From positions 1,674,001-1,738,000 of the forward strand of contig CP171222.1 of assembly GCA_050908895.1 (NCBI GenBank): a DNA stretch of 64,000 nucleotides, read 5' to 3'. A program made the position numbers and the translations under genes. Shown here piece after piece: positions 26,429 through 34,269 of this stretch. Within the stretch, counting starts at the first letter, position 1, and every line of letters begins with the position of its first letter. Below the pieces are notes generated by a model, which saw only the letters and a program-made list of their open reading frames with translations, ran no database searches and was not told the DNA's origin. The DNA is from S5-A14a sp050908895. GTDB lineage: Bacteria; Bacillota; Clostridia; Peptostreptococcales; Anaerovoracaceae.

Positions 26429-27196
26429 CTAATAATTTTGTTTTTTCATGAATTTTATACCGAGTAGAAAAAATAGAATTCCGATTATTGCAATAAAAGA
26501 TAAACAACTAAACGGTGATGCATTTAGCGGATATCCTCCAACACTATTTTCTACCATTTCTTTAGCAGCAGATGATACATTTTGATAGACTCCTAATAAA
26601 CTTGCAAGTGGATGTATAGGTATTAAAGTTGATGCACCAAATATCGAGGCGCCTACATAAATCAAGCACATAGAAATCGATAAAATATAACCCTTAGAAA
26701 AAGTAGCAATGTAAATCACTGGAAGCATTGCAATCGGAATTAACAAAGCTGCTACTACATATAAAATAGTGGCATCTTTCAATGTAATTAAATTAAAATC
26801 TATAAAACCTCCACTTATTACTGCACCAAATACAGATGATGTATATGTTAATATCATTAAAAATATAGTTAATAACTCAATCAGAACAAATTTCACCAAA
26901 AATACTTCAAATCTACTAACCGAAGTTATTAGTACATTCTTTAATGTGTCATTCTTCCTTTCGTCAAAAAATAACATTGTAGAAATCATTCCAATTACGA
27001 TTGGCAAGAACGCAAAAGTTATATTCTTAAACGCTAAACAATATAAGTCTCCAAAACTATCCATGATAGGACTTTCTCTTGAAATTGAAAATGCTCTTTC
27101 AATTGCAAACAAATTCAAGATAACAGTTAGTATAATAATACCTATCAAAATTTTACTTCTCTTCCATTTTTTTATTTCAGCTTTTATCAAGAACAT
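26429..27196 (-). CDS. ABC-2 permease, first gene of the resistance operon
   Basis: 255 aa, six membrane helices. IKAEIKKWKRSKILIGIII at the start and FFDERKNDTLKNVLITSVSRFE in the loop mirror the permease at 24269-25000 (ENDTFKALWIVPIQ), so the two are paralogs. AAGGAGGTGCGAT precedes the ATG; a palindrome and a four-unit repeat array lie directly upstream. Together with the interrupted third permease this gives an unusual three-permease operon. Confidence 0.8.
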   Translation of the reverse strand: MFLIKAEIKKWKRSKILIGIIILTVILNLFAIERAFSISRESPIMDSFGDLYCLAFKNITFAFLPIVIGMISTMLFFDERKNDTLKNVLITSVSRFEVFLVKFVLIELLTIFLMILTYTSSVFGAVISGGFIDFNLITLKDATILYVVAALLIPIAMLPVIYIATFSKGYILSISMCLIYVGASIFGASTLIPIHPLASLLGVYQNVSSAAKEMVENSVGGYPLNASPFSCLSFIAIIGILFFLLGIKFMKKQNY

Positions 27197-27207
27197 ATCG
27201 CACCTCC

Positions 27208-27225
27208 TTACAATAAATATTGTAA
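27208..27225. promoter_or_regulatory. Inverted repeat abutting the ribosome site of the ABC operon
   Basis: TTACAAT-AAAT-ATTGTAA, perfect 7-bp arms, touching the CCTCC complement of the ribosome site (27203-27207). On the minus strand it includes TACAAT, a possible -10. It could be an operator or an RNA hairpin near the ribosome site. Confidence 0.45.
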
Positions 27226-27234
27226 ATGATTAAC

Positions 27235-27271
27235 CTTGCCATAATCTTGCGACACTCTTGTTTTTATCTTG
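27235..27271 (-). promoter_or_regulatory. Four CAAG direct repeats with exact 11-bp period: likely response-regulator site
   Basis: Minus strand CAAGATA, CAAGAGT, CAAGATT, CAAGGTT; their plus-strand CTTG cores start at 27268, 27257, 27246 and 27235. The spacing equals about one helical turn, as for OmpR/PhoB-type dimers bound in tandem. The last unit ends about 10 bases before the TACAAT -10 candidate, and there is no good -35, fitting an activated promoter. Confidence 0.65.
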
Positions 27272-27276
27272 CTTCA

Positions 27277-27301
27277 ATAAAAAAAGCCCCCTAAGAGGCT
27301 T
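27277..27301 (-). terminator. Terminator after the histidine kinase gene
   Basis: Stem AAGCCTC / GGGGCTT with loop TTAG, followed on the minus strand by TTTTTATTG. It separates the kinase/regulator transcript from the ABC operon. Confidence 0.82.
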
Positions 27302-27315
27302 CCTAAATCAGCTAT

Positions 27316-28224
27316 TTACATTGCAAACTCTACAGTAAAAACAGTTTTTATATTTGGCACACTACTTACGCTTATTTTAGCATTATTTACTCGCAATAAT
27401 TCTTTGGAGATTGATAATCCAAGCCCTGAACCTTTTGTTAATCTTGAACTATCTGCCTGATACATTCTGTCAAATATATATGGTAAGTCCTTTTCACTTA
27501 TACCATCTCCATTATCTAAAATCGTCAAAATAACTTTTGTATCCGATTCTTCTAATTTCAAATGTACTCTATCACAATTACTATGAACAATAATATTGTT
27601 TATAATATTGTTTAAACTTCTAAAATAAGCATTTTCATCTATCCTTATATTACATTCCTGTTCCGGAATTTCAATTTCATAGCTTATATGTTTTTCTTCA
27701 AAAACAGGGATCCAATCACTTATGGCATTTCTTGTTAATTCGTTCAAATCCTTATCCGCAAAAGAAAACTTCCATTCTCCTGAATCCAATTTTACCCAAT
27801 CAAAAAGTTTTTCTACAAAATCCTTTAAGTAATGTGCTTTACTTAAAGAAACTTTTATATAGTCATATTTTTCATCACCTGTAACAAGTCCTTCTTGAAC
27901 TGCTTCCAAATACCCAACCATAGATGCTAAAGGAGTTTTTACATCATGAGATAAACTTGTCATGAGTGATTTATATGCCTGCTCCGACTGTTTTTGCTCT
28001 ATTAGTTTATTTTGACTTTGTAGTGTTATCTCATTTATATCGTGGCAAATTTTTTCTGTAGTATCATTTTTCTTAATTAAAATTCTACGATTGTAATCAC
28101 CATGTTTGATATCAACAAGTACCTCCCTAATCCTATCTATTTCCTTTTTTATATGCGTGATCTTTTTTACTAAATATAGGATCACACATAAAAGTATCAA
28201 GATTATGATATTTTTTATATCCAT
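27316..28224 (-). CDS. Sensor histidine kinase of the resistance locus
   Basis: 302 aa. One N-terminal membrane helix (about residues 5-20), no extracellular sensor domain, a HAMP-like linker (DIKHGDYNRRI), phospho-acceptor His93 in SLSHDVKTPLA, N-box NNIINNIIVHS, G1 DNGDGIS and G2 GSGLGLSI. The short architecture matches kinases of lantibiotic-response systems such as CprK, which are thought to detect the peptide in the membrane or through the transporter. Start 3 bases after the regulator stop. Confidence 0.9.
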   Translation of the reverse strand: MDIKNIIILILLCVILYLVKKITHIKKEIDRIREVLVDIKHGDYNRRILIKKNDTTEKICHDINEITLQSQNKLIEQKQSEQAYKSLMTSLSHDVKTPLASMVGYLEAVQEGLVTGDEKYDYIKVSLSKAHYLKDFVEKLFDWVKLDSGEWKFSFADKDLNELTRNAISDWIPVFEEKHISYEIEIPEQECNIRIDENAYFRSLNNIINNIIVHSNCDRVHLKLEESDTKVILTILDNGDGISEKDLPYIFDRMYQADSSRLTKGSGLGLSISKELLRVNNAKISVSSVPNIKTVFTVEFAM

Positions 28225-28227
28225 ACA

Positions 28228-28926
28228 TCATTCCCCCTTACTAAAACGGTAACCCACGCCTCTTACTGTCAAAATATAGGTCGGTTCTTCAGGGTTAGGT
28301 TCTATTTTTTTTCGGAGTTTACTTATAAAGGACATGATATTACTATCATCAAAAAGATAATCTTCTTCCCAAACATTCGTATATATTTGTTTTTTTGTAA
28401 AAATTCTCCCTTTGTTAGATGCAAGAAAATATAACAAGTCAAATTCTTTACTTGTTAATTCGATACTGTTATTACTTATTTTTACAGTTCTATTCTCTTT
28501 ATCTATTCTCATATCTTCTATTATGATTTCATTAAGCTGATCTGTACTTTTCTGATTAAAGTCTGTGAATCTTCTGACCATAGCTTCAACTCTTGCTTTA
28601 AGTTCATTGATATTAAACGGCTTCGTTAGATAATCATCCGCACCTTGTTTAAGCCCATAAATTTTCGAATCATCATCGGACTTTGCGGTCAACATTAAAA
28701 CTGGAACAGTGTATTCTTCTCTTATCATATCCAAAACTTGAAATCCATCAAAATCAGGAAGCATAATATCTAATAAAATCAAGCACAGATTATTTGCACT
28801 TCGGATTTTCTTATATCCATCCAATCCGTTATTGGCAATATCTACAGAATATCCGTCTGTGCTTAAACATTTTTTAATTAAATTACATAACGCAATATCA
28901 TCATCTATAATTATTATCTCTCTCAT
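28228..28926 (-). CDS. OmpR/PhoB-family response regulator of the resistance locus
   Basis: 232 aa. Receiver domain with acidic pair Asp8-Asp9, phospho-acceptor Asp53 in LLDIMLP, Thr80 and Lys102 (LTKPF). C-terminal winged helix (about residues 130-230) with ELTSKEFDLLYFLASNKG and the closing TVRGVGYRF. Co-transcribed with the kinase. Its likely targets are the CAAG array before the ABC operon and possibly the CTTAAG arrays before the two hydrolases (inference). Confidence 0.93.
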   Translation of the reverse strand: MREIIIIDDDIALCNLIKKCLSTDGYSVDIANNGLDGYKKIRSANNLCLILLDIMLPDFDGFQVLDMIREEYTVPVLMLTAKSDDDSKIYGLKQGADDYLTKPFNINELKARVEAMVRRFTDFNQKSTDQLNEIIIEDMRIDKENRTVKISNNSIELTSKEFDLLYFLASNKGRIFTKKQIYTNVWEEDYLFDDSNIMSFISKLRKKIEPNPEEPTYILTVRGVGYRFSKGE

Positions 28927-28971
28927 TTATTACCACCTCCGCTAAATTAAATTCCGATGATTACAGTTTAC

Positions 28972-29000
28972 ATTATAGCTAAAATGTAATTAAAAGTCAT
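28972..29000 (-). promoter_or_regulatory. Promoter of the two-component genes
   Basis: Minus strand: -35 ATGACT (29000-28995), 17-base spacer, -10 TATAAT (28977-28972). GGAGGTGG ribosome site before ATG 28926. The remaining stretch to 29112 holds no gene; TGTTGTACAACA (29043-29054) is a perfect 12-bp palindrome. Confidence 0.65.
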
Positions 29001-29112
29001 TTATTAGTCTATAATAATTGCCTTTGCATAGTTTTGGCCTGATGTTGTACAACAACGAATCAATAATAACACTCAAGCAATGATTATAAGTTCTTATTAA
29101 TCACTGCTTAAT

Positions 29113-29150
29113 CAGAAAAACAAAATAGCAACCCAAGGGTCGCTATTTTG
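29113..29150 (-). terminator. Terminator of the second NlpC/P60 gene
   Basis: Stem CAAAATAGC-G-ACC / GGT-T-GCTATTTTG (29150-29138 with 29133-29121, one mismatch), followed on the minus strand by TTTTTCTG. Confidence 0.83.
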
Positions 29151-29239
29151 TGATAATAGTATTGATTTGTATGTGTTAATTTCAAATTTATTAATGTGAG
29201 TACTGTAATGCTTCCAATTAGCCTATCTTACTAAATCTT

Positions 29240-30421
29240 TTACTCAACAATTCTTATTACCTGTCTAATTGGACCTACATATGCTCCTCCTAGACCTGTA
29301 ATTCTAACACCGACACTAGGATTTAAAGCATGGATTTCTTGTCCGCCTCCAATATACATTGAAACATGACCTGAATACAGTATTACATCTCCCGGTTGCA
29401 TTTCAGATACTGAAACGCTCCTACCAAATGATCCAAATGATCTATTTATATTATATCCCATATTTCTGTATACAGCTACTACAAATCCACTGCAGTCAAC
29501 TCCTGTGCCTAAATTAGTCCCGCCCCATACATATGGATATCCAACAAATTGTGTCGCATATGATGCAATTGACGAACCGGATCCGGAAAATCCGGCTGCA
29601 CTTGGAACTGAATACCCTGAATTGCTTGAATATCCTGAATTACTTTTAGCAGTATTAGAAAGTTTAGCTTTAGTTCCTTTCAAAACAATCTGTGGTTTTG
29701 CTTCCTTAACTACCTTTTCCGATAGTATGTCATTGTTTTTAATCGCACCGTTTATTGAAGTTTCTCTAAGCGTAACCTCTTTGCTACCCTCTACTCCTTC
29801 TTCTTTTACTTTAGTCTCCCCTTCATACATAGAGGAATCCTCTTCATATTGAACTTCCGGAGCAACAGTTTCAGTCCTATTAATCACCTGAACAGTGGTT
29901 ACATTAACATATGGAACTTCTTTTTCAATTACCAACTTATCACCAGGCATAATATTCTCAGGATCAATATCACTATTCATGCCAATCAGTTCTTCATATC
30001 CCAATCCGTTTTTGGATGCAATTTCCCAAGTTGTATCACCATCTTTGATTTCATACTTTTGAGCCTCTTTTACACCCCTCTTAATTTTCTGGATTGCATC
30101 TTCTTGAGAAAGAAGCTTAGGAGTTTCTCCAGCCTTATACCTCTGGTTCACAACTTCTAAATTTTTATCTAATGTTATCGACTCAACCTTTGCACCCTTC
30201 GTTACATAAGCGTTCTTGACTCCCTCAACAACCTTCTCAGCATCCAATGCTGAGGCTACTGTCGCAATAGTTTTGCCTCCAGTTTGAATCGCCCAATACT
30301 CCTCGCTAGCGTAAGCCTTTGATGAATAAATCATGCCGGTCATAAATAGCAATAAAGCTATTACAACTCCCCCAATTACGGCATATCTATTCCGTTTGTT
30401 AATAAATGAATCACTCATCAT
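29240..30421 (-). CDS. LysM-G5-NlpC/P60 cell-wall hydrolase (paralog 2)
   Basis: 393 aa, same architecture as 20582-21721: anchor helix (15-33), N-domain with SEEYWAIQTGGKTIATV, LysM (122-168), G5 (about 175-252), Ser/Gly/Asn linker (253-285) and NlpC/P60 peptidase (286-393) with Cys310 in VDCSGFV, His352 in GHVSMYIGGG and His364. This copy has the canonical catalytic context and probably cuts stem peptides. The N-terminal two thirds are strongly alike between the copies while the peptidase domains diverge. AAAGGA stands before a double ATG. Confidence 0.93.
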   Translation of the reverse strand: MMSDSFINKRNRYAVIGGVVIALLLFMTGMIYSSKAYASEEYWAIQTGGKTIATVASALDAEKVVEGVKNAYVTKGAKVESITLDKNLEVVNQRYKAGETPKLLSQEDAIQKIKRGVKEAQKYEIKDGDTTWEIASKNGLGYEELIGMNSDIDPENIMPGDKLVIEKEVPYVNVTTVQVINRTETVAPEVQYEEDSSMYEGETKVKEEGVEGSKEVTLRETSINGAIKNNDILSEKVVKEAKPQIVLKGTKAKLSNTAKSNSGYSSNSGYSVPSAAGFSGSGSSIASYATQFVGYPYVWGGTNLGTGVDCSGFVVAVYRNMGYNINRSFGSFGRSVSVSEMQPGDVILYSGHVSMYIGGGQEIHALNPSVGVRITGLGGAYVGPIRQVIRIVE

Positions 30422-30519
30422 AAATCCTTTCCTCTTTCTTCAATTAATAATCGAAAGACCTTAGGTTCCGTTGGGTTTACTTACTAGTTAGTTTAAATAG
30501 AAGTAAATTCACAAGATTC

Positions 30520-30548
30520 ATTTTAAGTGATATTCCTAACAAAGTCAA
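30520..30548 (-). promoter_or_regulatory. Promoter of NlpC/P60 paralog 2
   Basis: Minus strand: -35 TTGACT (30548-30543), 17-base spacer, -10 TAAAAT (30525-30520). Same -10 sequence and spacing as the promoter of paralog 1. Confidence 0.75.
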
Positions 30549-30550
30549 GA

Positions 30551-30570
30551 TATTTTTAATATTTCTTAAG
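30551..30570 (-). promoter_or_regulatory. CTTAAG-type phased repeats next to hydrolase promoter 2
   Basis: Plus-strand units TATTTTTAAT and ATTTCTTAAG in 10-bp phase, ending three bases from the -35. They mirror the array at 21841-21880. Confidence 0.55.
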
Positions 30571-30649
30571 ATTTTATCTATTCCCTCAATCACATACATT
30601 TGAAAACTCTTGAAATTTCAGTAGTTACAACAATTAAACATCCTCTTTT

Positions 30650-30692
30650 TTTCTTAAATTATCTTAAGAATCTTTTTATTTTCTTAATAATT
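30650..30692 (-). promoter_or_regulatory. Distal CTTAA repeat cluster
   Basis: Units TTTCTTAAAT, TATCTTAAGA, ATCTTTTTAT, TTTCTTAATA at 10-base steps, just beyond the PAP2 stop and about 100 bases upstream of hydrolase promoter 2. Could be a second binding region or an AT-rich coincidence. Confidence 0.35.
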
Positions 30693-31343
30693 TTAACGTT
30701 GATTTTCGTATAAAATATATAATATTAAACATATCGCGGCAGCCGCTATAACATCTATAATTGAATGTTGTTTTACAAAACAGGTTGACATAGCAATTGC
30801 AAACCACATTACATCTAGCGCTATAATCAAACCTCGTCGAGAAATTTCTTTTGTTCTATGAGTAGATATGAGACATAGAAAAGCCCCGAGAGCATGTACA
30901 CTAGGCATAACATTTGTATTCGTATCCGCTGCATATATAGCCCCTATCATATTGGTAAATATGTTATCACGAGGAAATGTATCCGGTCTAAGGTCTTGTC
31001 CATTAGGTACTAAAATGCAAAAAACCAAAGTAAAAGTGAAGGTAATCATAATGCCTTGCATGTATTTAACATACTCTTCTTCATCTTTTATAAGCAAAAA
31101 AATCCCCATAGCTACTAAAGCTGGATACCACAAATAATAAAAAATAACAAACTCTTCTCGGAACGGTATATAATCATCAACAAACCAATATGTAGACCAG
31201 TAATTTACTGTTTCCGGAATTAATCTTTCTACAAGAAAAAAAGCTCCTATGTACAGAGGAACATATAAAGCCCATATTAATAAAGCTAATTTTCTTCTAA
31301 CCGGATTTTCAATTTGCTCTATCTTATTTCGAAAATTAATCAA
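30693..31343 (-). CDS. PAP2-superfamily membrane phosphatase
   Basis: 216 aa, five to six membrane helices. PAP2 motifs: a shortened first motif around NGQDLRP, second NVMPSVHALGA with the catalytic-site His, third STCFVKQHSIIDV, where the usual Arg after Ser is missing. It follows a diacylglycerol-type kinase by 12 bases, so it probably works on lipid phosphates (phosphatidate or undecaprenyl pyrophosphate). The layout resembles inositol-phosphotransferase-like (Aur1-type) PAP2 proteins as well. Confidence 0.82.
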   Translation of the reverse strand: MINFRNKIEQIENPVRRKLALLIWALYVPLYIGAFFLVERLIPETVNYWSTYWFVDDYIPFREEFVIFYYLWYPALVAMGIFLLIKDEEEYVKYMQGIMITFTFTLVFCILVPNGQDLRPDTFPRDNIFTNMIGAIYAADTNTNVMPSVHALGAFLCLISTHRTKEISRRGLIIALDVMWFAIAMSTCFVKQHSIIDVIAAAAICLILYILYENQR

Positions 31344-31355
31344 TTAATATTCCTC

Positions 31356-32267
31356 TCATACATCTCCTCCTGAAGGAATCAAAACAGAAATTCCTTCGTG
31401 AATATTTTTTATTAAAATTTCAGACTCTCCTTGCTGAAATTCTCCGTCCAAAGTCCAATTCATGCTTGGATCTGCCTCTATCTTTATTTCTCTACCACCA
31501 AAAAATTCTACCATAGAACTTTCTTTTAGGCGTCTTAAGCTTAAACTAAGCAAAACAGAATTTAGTTCTAGTGGATTACTTGGGTACTTAATAAGCAAAA
31601 TTTCAAATTTTCCATCTGATAAATCCACTAACTCTTCGTCCAAGGTTAAAATACCTGCAACTGAAGTCGTATTACATATTGCACCAAATATATACTCACC
31701 TTCTATTTTACGATCTTCTGTCTCAAGTTTAATATGCAATGGTTTTAAATTCCCTAGCTCAGCTACTCCACTTAATACATATGCAAAATGTCCTAAAACA
31801 TTTTTCATACTCTGAGGAGTTGAATAGGAAACACCTGTAAATGCTCCAAAGGAAGCAATATAGCTGAAATATCTTCCGTTAAAATCGCCAATATCAACCT
31901 TAACAGGTACTCCTCTAGTCACGTCTAAAGCAGCCAGAGGCATATAGTTAGATAAACCCAATGTATCAGCAAAGTCATTGGTACTTCCTGCCGGTATATA
32001 TCCTACGGGAATATCAATATCTGATTTCTTTACACCTGCAACAACTTCATTATATGTACCATCTCCCCCTATTGCTACAATTATGTCATATTCATAAGCA
32101 GTTGCAGCCTGTCGAGCAAATTCAATGGCATCTCCACTTTTTTCAGTTGCTCTAACAGTACACTCATATCCTCCGGTCTGAATATTTTGTATTATTTGCA
32201 AAAAAAATCTATCTGCCTGACTTTTACCTGCTGCAGGATTTACAATTATATATGCTTTTTTACTCAC
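31356..32267 (-). CDS. Diacylglycerol/lipid kinase (DgkB/YegS family)
   Basis: 303 aa from GTG at 32267. ATP-site motif GGDGTYNEVVAG near residue 70, PAGSTNDFADTLGL for substrate, and the C-terminal MNWTLDGEFQQ typical of the family. It phosphorylates diacylglycerol or related lipids to return them to phospholipid synthesis. The longer frame begins with ATG at 32288 but lacks a ribosome site; GAGG lies eight bases before the GTG. Between the Ddl and PAP2 genes in a probable operon. Confidence 0.88.
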   Translation of the reverse strand: MSKKAYIIVNPAAGKSQADRFFLQIIQNIQTGGYECTVRATEKSGDAIEFARQAATAYEYDIIVAIGGDGTYNEVVAGVKKSDIDIPVGYIPAGSTNDFADTLGLSNYMPLAALDVTRGVPVKVDIGDFNGRYFSYIASFGAFTGVSYSTPQSMKNVLGHFAYVLSGVAELGNLKPLHIKLETEDRKIEGEYIFGAICNTTSVAGILTLDEELVDLSDGKFEILLIKYPSNPLELNSVLLSLSLRRLKESSMVEFFGGREIKIEADPSMNWTLDGEFQQGESEILIKNIHEGISVLIPSGGDV

Positions 32268-32319
32268 GTGTATACCCTCGAAATTCATTCTAATACTCTA
32301 TACAAAGAAATTACCTATA

Positions 32320-33372
32320 TTATTTGGCAAATTCAATTAACATATCTAATAAATCCTTATAACTGATTCCCATTGCCTTAACCATATTCGGGAATCTGCT
32401 GACATCGGTCAATCCAGGTATAGTGTTGATTTCATTAAATAAGATTTCATTGCCCTGTTCTCCCTCTTTAATGAAGATATCCACCCTTGCATAAGATTCG
32501 CACGACAATGCTCTGTACATTATAGCTGCAGTTTCCCTTATTTTTTCAGAGAGATCCTCACTTATTCTAGCCGGCATATGTATCTTAGATTTGTGTTGAC
32601 TATATTTCTCTCCAAAATCAAACCAATCTACGAATAATTCTATTTCATCTACAGGGCTCACTCTAATTTCTTCGTTTCCAATTACAGCACAGCCTACCTC
32701 AAAGCCATGTATATTTTCCTCGCATATAACTTGATTGTCATATTTAAAAGCTAATTCTATGGCCGGAATAAGCTCTTCTTTATTGTGTACTTTCGTTATT
32801 CCGAGAGATGATCCTCCTTTAATTGGCTTTACAAAAAGTGGATATCCTATCTCATCTGCATCTTCAATATAATCTTGTGGATTTTCCCAATTCATGATTA
32901 TAAAATTTTTAGGAGTTTTAACTCCCACATCATGTGCTATTCTGTGGGCAACATATTTATCCATACATAAAACTGAAGATTCAAGTCCACATCCTACCAA
33001 GGGAATACCTGCAAGCTGTAACAATCCTTGCACTGTGCCATCTTCACCGTTTTTTCCATGTAAAACAGGAAATACAACATCAAGCTTTATAAATTCGCAA
33101 GATGAATGATTATTGTCTATAATCCATAAACCTTTTTTTTCTCGATCAGGAGAAATAAATGCCTTTCTTGAGTTTGATGTCATCCAAGTATCATTTTTGA
33201 TATCTTCGATGTCACCATCAAAATAGTACCACCCTCCTTCTTGAGTTATCCCTATGAGGTGTTTTTCATATTTTTCCTCATCTAAATTTTTGATTACTGA
33301 GTAGCTGGATGCTAATGATACAGGATATTCACTAGAACATCCTCCAAAAATGATTCCTACTGATTTTTTCAT
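32320..33372 (-). CDS. ddl: D-alanine--D-alanine ligase, VanG-like subgroup
   Basis: 350 aa from ATG 33372, which has AAAGGA six bases before it; the ATG five codons earlier overlaps that site. ATP-grasp ligase: IIFGGCSSEYPVSLASS, VVFPVLHGKNGEDGT, FVKPIKGGSSLGI, the omega-loop GEKYSQHKSKIHMPARI and FNEINTIPGLT. Residue pattern and the GFEVGCAV segment resemble VanG-type D-Ala:D-Ser ligases from memory, but no vanT, vanXY, vanS or vanR lies nearby. EKY in the loop fits D-Ala or D-Ser, not D-lactate. Most likely the housekeeping ligase for peptidoglycan. Confidence 0.87.
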   Translation of the reverse strand: MKKSVGIIFGGCSSEYPVSLASSYSVIKNLDEEKYEKHLIGITQEGGWYYFDGDIEDIKNDTWMTSNSRKAFISPDREKKGLWIIDNNHSSCEFIKLDVVFPVLHGKNGEDGTVQGLLQLAGIPLVGCGLESSVLCMDKYVAHRIAHDVGVKTPKNFIIMNWENPQDYIEDADEIGYPLFVKPIKGGSSLGITKVHNKEELIPAIELAFKYDNQVICEENIHGFEVGCAVIGNEEIRVSPVDEIELFVDWFDFGEKYSQHKSKIHMPARISEDLSEKIRETAAIMYRALSCESYARVDIFIKEGEQGNEILFNEINTIPGLTDVSRFPNMVKAMGISYKDLLDMLIEFAK

Positions 33373-33438
33373 ATCAATTCCTTTCAATAGAATTAATTAT
33401 TTTTCAATATATTAGTTCTATATTCCTTCATCAATTTC

Positions 33439-34269
33439 CTAGTCAATTTCACCTACTTTAGAGTCGGCCCAAGCCTTATTAAATATTACTCCAAGGCACA
33501 AGATTTGTGCTAACAAAAATAGCCAAAACATCATAGCGACTATGGATGATAGGGAGCCATAGATTATGTCATAATTGGCAATTTGACTTGCATAGATTGA
33601 GAATCCTATAGTAGCAAGCATCATGCCTATAGCACAAAATATGCTGCCCGGTATTACCTCTCTAAATTTAATCTTCTTTGATGGCATAATGTAATAGTTA
33701 ATTGATACTATCATAAAATAGAGGATTATATTTACAGGCCAACGAAGATACGTCCATAGCACGTCTACTGTTTTGTTATCGTAAACATATCCTATCGTAG
33801 CATTGACTATGATTTTTCCATAAACCAATACTACTAAAGTGAATACGAGAGTTGCTACCATGATGATAACCATGATAATAGATTTAATTTTTTCTTTAAT
33901 TACACCTTTACTGGTATACTTGCCATCCGAATAAGTATAGTTAGATAGCCTGTGCATCGGAATCATTACTTTTGATGCTGCCCATGCAGCCGTTATTGTT
34001 AAGACCAAGTTATTTGCACTGCTTGGTTTATAATTAAACAAGCTAGCCATCGTATCCCCAATATCTCCGGAAATGTAATTTTCAATTAAATGGTACATAT
34101 AGTTTATAGAGATATCAAAAATCCCCAAAACTTGGGATAGAACTATTACCATCGGAACAAGAGACAAAAGCATATAAAATGCCATCTGTGCTGGAAATCC
34201 CTGATAATATGGAGATGCCATCATAACCATAGATCTTTTGCCTATATCAAAAAATCTTCTAATCGCCAT
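33439..34269 (-). CDS. YihY/BrkB-family inner membrane protein
   Basis: 276 aa with six membrane helices; AFYMLLSLVPMVIVLSQVLG near the start, WAASKVMIPMHRLSNYTY in the middle, and GSLSSIVAMMFWLFLLAQILCLGVIFNKAW at the end are family marks. The role is not settled (once called ribonuclease BN by error). It overlaps the rdgB gene by 11 bases and precedes ddl by 67, so it belongs to a mixed envelope/housekeeping operon. Confidence 0.88.
   Translation of the reverse strand: MAIRRFFDIGKRSMVMMASPYYQGFPAQMAFYMLLSLVPMVIVLSQVLGIFDISINYMYHLIENYISGDIGDTMASLFNYKPSSANNLVLTITAAWAASKVMIPMHRLSNYTYSDGKYTSKGVIKEKIKSIIMVIIMVATLVFTLVVLVYGKIIVNATIGYVYDNKTVDVLWTYLRWPVNIILYFMIVSINYYIMPSKKIKFREVIPGSIFCAIGMMLATIGFSIYASQIANYDIIYGSLSSIVAMMFWLFLLAQILCLGVIFNKAWADSKVGEID

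Noticed and set aside
28927..29239. Lantibiotic or bacteriocin precursor gene near the resistance locus
   Set aside because: No short frame with a ribosome site or leader-like peptide was found in this or the 21722-21957 gap.
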